A DNA stretch of 64,000 nt from Agroathelia rolfsii (taxonomy: Eukaryota > Basidiomycota > Agaricomycetes > Amylocorticiales > Amylocorticiaceae), in assembly GCA_018343915.1 (NCBI GenBank), contig JABRWF010000007.1, forward strand, positions 3,658,001 through 3,722,000, read 5' to 3'. This document shows positions 58,813-64,000 of this stretch, one piece after another. The position numbers and the translations under genes are program-made. How positions within the stretch are numbered: the first letter of the stretch is position 1; every line of letters begins with the position of its first letter. The notes beneath the pieces were generated by a model, which ran no database searches, was not told the origin of the DNA, and saw nothing but the letters and a program-made list of their open reading frames with translations.

Positions 58813-61380
58813 ATGTCCCTAAGGATATCTCCCAGCGCTCAGCGACCACATTTCATGTCGTTTTGCTAGTGGCTGATGAAAAAGATACCGAGTTTGAACT
58901 TCAAGATCAAGACGAAGACGAAGACGCGATATTTCAAGATCAACCTGAGGTATCTGATGCAAAAGAAGAGGTCAAGACGTGCAAATAGTAAAGAAGAGGA
59001 TGCTCCAAAAGAACCAAAGACCGTTAAACGTCCAGCAAAACGCCCTAGACGTATGCTTGGAAAGCTCAAGGCACTCCCTGAAATGCCTATCGATATATTG
59101 CACGAAGTACACGAGCCATGCCTAACAGGTGTTTTCTTTCTGAGAACACTGATTGCAAGATTATCAGATATTCTCGAATTTGGATGCTAGCGACCTCGTT
59201 CACCTGTAAAGAACTTCAAAAGGACTGAGGTCCATTCTCCTATCTCGCTCTGCTGTCCAATGTTTGGAGGGATTGCATGGCGAACAGTAGTTTTCCTCCG
59301 TGCCCGGAGGTGGGGCCGCATCTATTACTTGCTTTACTGCTTTCTTATATCTCCACAAATTTTAGGATATGAATGAGCCTTCATGGATTTATTTCTGCAT
59401 TTCATCTGGCTGTGGCGTTAGTAGAACAATGCATGTTGTTGTGCAATCACGTTATTCAATGCGTCGTGATATTACAGATGTGTAGCGCTAACAATGTCAA
59501 GGAAGTCATATGGGAGTTGTGGGCTAGAATTTGCAACAACGGCATCTCAAGGGAAAGAGGCTACGCTCATTCATCATCATATCATCCTTATTGCTGTTAT
59601 CAACGCCCTGCTGTAGAATAACAAAAGTATGGTCCTGGAGAAATTGTACAGAAGCTTATGACTGCCTTTGGAGAAATCTTGTTCCTTGTTATCAAAGAAG
59701 TACATAATTCAATTGTTAAGACTATTGCTGTCTAATCATAAGCCCATAGACCAGAGTGATCTATATTTCATATCCAAGGAATTTGAGGAAGTTGAGAAAA
59801 AAAATCATGCATCTTTCGAAAAGTGGCGATTCAGATGCCCTCGACAAATATATCATATCCCGTATGAAAGAGACTCGGCGTCGTAAACAGGTATCTCGTC
59901 CTGGTCACAGAGAAGCGACTTATTTGGCTGACGAAGCATAACAGGAGGCACTCCAGCATGCGGAGTGGCGGTTCGATGAGCAGGAACAACGAAAAAAATC
60001 AAAATGAGGCAATTCCCAAGCAAAGGCACAAAGAGTACATCCTCTATCCTAGAGACATTGTTCGCCATATGTTGCTAATATTCTCTACAAAGCGTTGCTG
60101 ACAGGTTGACGGAATTGTCGTGGGGTCCTGAAATGAAGAAAATTGGTCATTGAGGGCTAAATTTAACAACCATAAGCTCGTCAACCAGAGTAAACCAACT
60201 ACCGACAGAAGGTTGTGTTGTTATCCCGTGATATATATATTTTTACTCAAAACGTGATTTTAGTGTGGAAGAACATGGAGGATGAAATTCTAAAACTGGT
60301 TCAAAGCTTGCATAAAGAACGAATTCAATTGCTATATCGCTCTCGTCTCCATCAGACAGTACGCGCATCGTGAAGAAGCTTTATGGATCATTTTGCGCAG
60401 GTTGTCTACTGGATTGCTTTCCTGGACTTCCCTGTACAAGCACTGTCCTCCAGTTTCCTTCCTTTGCAGCTGTCATGAAAGATACAACCGCAGAAGATGC
60501 GGTTTGCGAGGCAGACTTTGCCTAAGCCATGAAGGCATTTCCGCAATTGTGTGAAGAACGGCTTAGAAAGCGGACCACGGAGGTGCTGGAGATGATCTCA
60601 AAGGAAGACGTGGATGGAAACCTTGTAGCGGCACAGCGCAATCAACTATATCTGGCTACAACACTCTTTGATTGTGGGAAGTGCTCTGAACCAATCGAAT
60701 TCGCTCGATTCACACATCATGCGCATAACTATTTATGGGGTACTGGAAGCCGCTGTGACGCACTTCATCGATTTCACGAGTCGAGATTGACGTTCAATGA
60801 GTCCACATCTGAGCAAGCACGACGAATCATCACTAAAGGCGGACTCAACCCGGAGACGGCCACCGTAAAAGATATGGATTCACTGGGTGCCTGGTTCCGG
60901 TGCCAGGCCTGTAAGGTTAAAAGCGATGGTTCTTTTGAAGTAATGAACTGGAGGCAGGCATTACGTCATCCATCTTTTGTTTGAATCGTTAAATCGTTAA
61001 TCAGTTTGCTACGTCCTGATTTATATCTAGATCTCTTATATGCCTAGATATTATGAGTTGAGGGACTCCAAAGAGCAGGTTAGTGAACTTACTAATCATC
61101 TTCAACTACTCGAAGGCGCGGAAAAAGAACGCGTGGACGCGGCCCTTGAGCAAAAAGAGCCGGACATCAGATGATGGTGTACCCGATGTTATATCGCAAC
61201 GAGTAGTTGCCGTAACCATCTGGCGCGCGAGTGAGTTGACACTTGTTATGTATATGAACTGGGGAATTGACCGTGGTGAACAAAAATTGCAAGGCATGGT
61301 CTCGATTGCCCTATAGAAGACGGGGATTACGTCCGTCCACCTATTTGCACTCCAATACCCTACCGCCGTCGGGTGATAAT
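58813..61380 (+). pseudogene. decayed tandem copy of the F-box gene
   Basis: Matches the preceding F-box gene segment by segment: KKRSRRANSKEEDAPKEP, LGKLKALPEMPIDILHE, IFSNLDASDLVHL, DMNEPSWIYFC, VIWELWARICNN, DALDKYIISRMKETRRR, TTLFDCGKCSEPIEFARF, GAWFRCQACKV, YVRPPICTPIP. Lesions: a frameshift near 58960-58990 before KKRSRR, TAA inside the F-box at 59207-59209, TAA at 60523-60525 and TGA at 61172-61174, plus loss of zinc-ligand Cys in places. The long block 60526-60984 is still open, so decay is moderate. Confidence 0.82.
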
Positions 61381-61400
61381 TCAACCTTTTAGTGTCTCTT

Positions 61401-63214
61401 GATGATGTAAACCAAGATTCACGGGAAATAGATCAAATAGAATGTATTCTTGGTATGAAGAGTTGATAGTGTTATGAATAAATCTGAATTGGTACCAACA
61501 CCGACAACTGAATAGGTTGAGAACAAGCAATGTTTCGTCAAGACTAGGAATGGTTTTTTTCTTGGATGGAATCATATTATTTGTCGTGTATTCCTGTCGA
61601 TCTCAATACCATGGAGTGCCGCTTGATTTCTACATAGTGAAGTCATGTTTTTCCTGGCGAACTACTGCTCGGAAGTAATTTGCATAATAACTTCTGGGTG
61701 CAAGGCGGAGCGTGCGCAGACTAATACCACAGTTCTCGTTCCACTATGAGCAGCAGGTGTAGGCACTGCTGGATTGTTAAGGCATTGTGACAGATATCTG
61801 GATAGCACCTAGGGTGGTATATGCCTTCTCGATCTTGGATCAGGAGAAATGGAGTGTAACAAGGTATTTACTATAATGGAAAAAGCCTCGCGCCATTCTG
61901 ATATTCTGATTGAGTCAATACGGTATGGATGGTAGGTCAGTCCGATATGGAGTTGTCGTTGGCTCAGACCGATCACTGACATGTGAGTGTATGGGTTCAA
62001 CCAGAGGGTCAACTCTTCCCGGGAGTCCCATTCTTGGAAGATATTGTCTTTAGCAGCTGCTGCAATGAAGGAAGTAGGATCAATCGATTCAAGCTATTCA
62101 ATTCTGTCTGACCCCGGCGGATTGACTTGTTAGGTCATTTACGATGGCGAGTGAGTAACAGGTCATACAATGATGTTGGAAATCATTGGTGAAATGGCTC
62201 GTGACGATGAAAGGGATCTGAAGGCCCACTAAGTGATGTAGGCTGGAATCATCTCAATCGCTGCTAGGAGGAGTATGCCTGGGTTAGTGTCGATGAATTG
62301 TAGGCAGATCCCGTGCTTCCCAGGAAATATTTACCATAGCGTTCGAGATAGAGGTGCCTTACGGGTCGTCTGATGATCGTAATGGACATTGTATGCGACT
62401 GTACCACGGTTCTTGATCTTATGAATCGAGCACGAGCGAGCCAAGAGTGAAAGTTAACAACAGGATGAGTTTTGAAACTCACCGCCCTGAGGAAGCGTTC
62501 AGGTTACTTGACTGCGTGAATATCTACACCTTTATTATCAGTCACTATCATGGGGTATCACGGCGAAGAGTAATTGACTCGATGAATATTTCCTTCCGAT
62601 CCGTGAACAAAAGCTGGGTAGCATCGCAATGCTCGTAGATGTGGCTGAGGGTGTAGAGGGAAGAGGTACCAGTCGTCTAAACCCGATTGTTACTAATAGC
62701 AATTCACTATGATGCCGTCGCCTTCCAAATCTGCGATCACCAAAGAGTAATATTGAAGTAAATCAATGATCCAGGGTCATTATTATTCACAGCTAGTTAG
62801 AGGTCAACCTGTTTATTGGTTGTATCAGAAATTACTTATATTCCTCATCGGGCGAAGATAATTCATTCATGCATGCACACTATATGCGTCAAAAACACTG
62901 AAAGGGAGGGGGGGAATCCATGTAGAAGCGGAACAATCTGAATTTCCTTGAATGATATCATTAAACGCCCATATATTCTCAAAACGCCAAAAGCAGATTC
63001 AGTGCCTCTTACATGTATCCATGACGAATTATTCAAACCTAATAAGATGAAAAAAAAAAAATTCACGATATATAAATCTAAAACGTAGTTGCTGTAAGCT
63101 ACCCATCTAATTCAAACGATTCGGCTGGTCTAACTAAAAAGACAAAAAAAATCTAGTTAGTAATAATAAAAACAACTTGAATCATCCAGCTGCCCGCCGC
63201 CCATCAAACAAATT
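61401..63214. other. intergenic, no gene seen
   Basis: Short open frames on the minus strand (61.8-62.6 kb) could be eroded exons, but none is recognised. 62.7-63.2 kb is AT-rich with A runs and probably holds the 3' flank of the MFS gene. Confidence 0.45.
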
Positions 63215-64000
63215 CTATTGTCGCCCCCTCACACCGTCCCACGAGGGGTCTACCACGTCGATCTCACCTTTTGTAGCGACTCTCTTCATATCCATCCTCG
63301 TCTCCACAATACTCAACACGAGTGCCAGCGTACAGGCGAATGCTGTCATGTATAGGCTGGAAACATAACACTCGCGTCCTTGGAAGCATTGATGCGATGG
63401 CGCTAGCAACTCCGCACGGCGAAAAACAACGCCAGTCACCGAGCGTGCTATTGAGCTTTCTTCTGTCTCGGTCATGGCATGCGCGTCGAGATTACGCCCG
63501 AAGGCAAGCGAGAACAGATTACCACCTATCAAAGGGGAAAGGGACATGACGCCCCAATTTTCTGATAAATGATCTATAATCACGAGCAAGGTGGTGTCAT
63601 TAAGGGTATATCGCTGGATAAAGATGCACAGAATAGCTTTACCCAATCCGAATGCGTCTATTGTAATCATAGGCATAGTACCAAACATAGAACCATAGGA
63701 GAGACCCAAGAGAAAGCTCGCTTTCCAAAGCGACGCTACATCCGTGATGCTGATAGCGACAAGCTGAGAAATAATGAACAATCCCGAGACAAGACATATG
63801 CAAAACGTCCTTGGCAAGCGGTATTTCTCTTTCAATGCATCCGAGAGCAAACCTGCCATAGATAGTCAGTTGGTTGCAAGTCACCTTTGAGGCAAAATTA
63901 CCAATGAGAACACGACCCAAGAAGTTTCCAAAGCTGACAACAGAGACTTGAGTCGCTTGGGATTGCGCTGCGGCAGACTGATCGTAGTTGGGATTGCCTT
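63215..64000 (-). CDS. MFS transporter, MCH1/nodulin-like branch, 3' part only
   Basis: C-terminal part of a major facilitator carrier; the 5' part lies beyond the right edge. Exons: edge-63902, 63852-63643 and 63573-63215, joined in phase. Read: VSVVSFGNFLGRVLIGLLSD (helix 7-8 region), LKEKYRLPRTF, FLLGLSYGSMFGTMPMITID, FGLDHLSENWGVMSLSPLIG, GNLFSLAFGRNLDAHA, GRECYVSSLYMTAFACTLAL, then a polar tail. The pattern HLSENWG...SLSPLIGGNLFS is typical of MCH1-like fungal carriers related to, but distinct from, the monocarboxylate type at 12.7 kb. Transport substrate unknown. Confidence 0.82.

Noticed and set aside
1..64000. CRISPR arrays, bacterial operons, phage or plasmid features
   Set aside because: No regularly spaced repeats; introns, a tRNA intron and gene families are eukaryotic throughout.

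Overview
This is nuclear DNA of a filamentous basidiomycete. Genes are split by many 49-80 bp introns with GT...AG ends, some exons are only 10-16 nt long, and the gene families are typical of Agaricomycetes: DUF6534-type membrane proteins, long F-box proteins, a cytochrome P450, monocarboxylate-type MFS carriers and a type I metacaspase. The repertoire would suit a Ceratobasidium/Rhizoctonia relative, but that is inference. There is no CRISPR array, operon or prokaryotic feature.

Layout. Positions 1-9.0 kb are a retrotransposon graveyard: a Ty3/Gypsy-type gag relic with several nonsense codons, then seven LTRs of four families (called A-D here) inserted into one another. Six are solo LTRs with perfect 5-bp target duplications. 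This tower sits inside an older DNA-transposon-like repeat (9.02-9.82 kb) that also took a poly(A)-tailed retroposed fragment; a full palindromic copy of that repeat lies at 28.18-28.62 kb. Genes follow: an MFS carrier (12.7-14.9 kb, +), a disrupted DUF6534 membrane protein (15.9-17.6 kb, -), tRNA-Ile(AAT) with an intron (19.4 kb, +), a Ser-rich protein (20.8-22.0 kb, -), a decayed and an intact copy of a secretory single-pass membrane protein (28.8-30.8 and 32.3-33.9 kb, -), a cytochrome P450 (35.8-38.0 kb, -), a second DUF6534 gene (39.8-41.9 kb, -), a frameshifted alpha/beta-hydrolase (45.5-46.6 kb, +), a low-complexity protein of unknown role (47.1-49.5 kb, -), a metacaspase (52.0-55.2 kb, -), two tandem F-box genes (55.7-61.4 kb, +; the first has a single stop codon, the second is a clear pseudogene) and the 3' part of a second MFS carrier at the right edge (-).

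The genes do not form an obvious pathway. The P450, two MFS carriers and a hydrolase relic are spread over 50 kb among unrelated genes, so I do not call a biosynthetic cluster. Splice models were built by hand from donor/acceptor sites and reading phase. For the first MFS carrier, the Ser-rich protein, the intact membrane protein, the P450, the 47-kb protein and the metacaspase the summed exons are exact multiples of three and give open frames, which supports the models. Stretches between genes are reported with what could or could not be seen in them.
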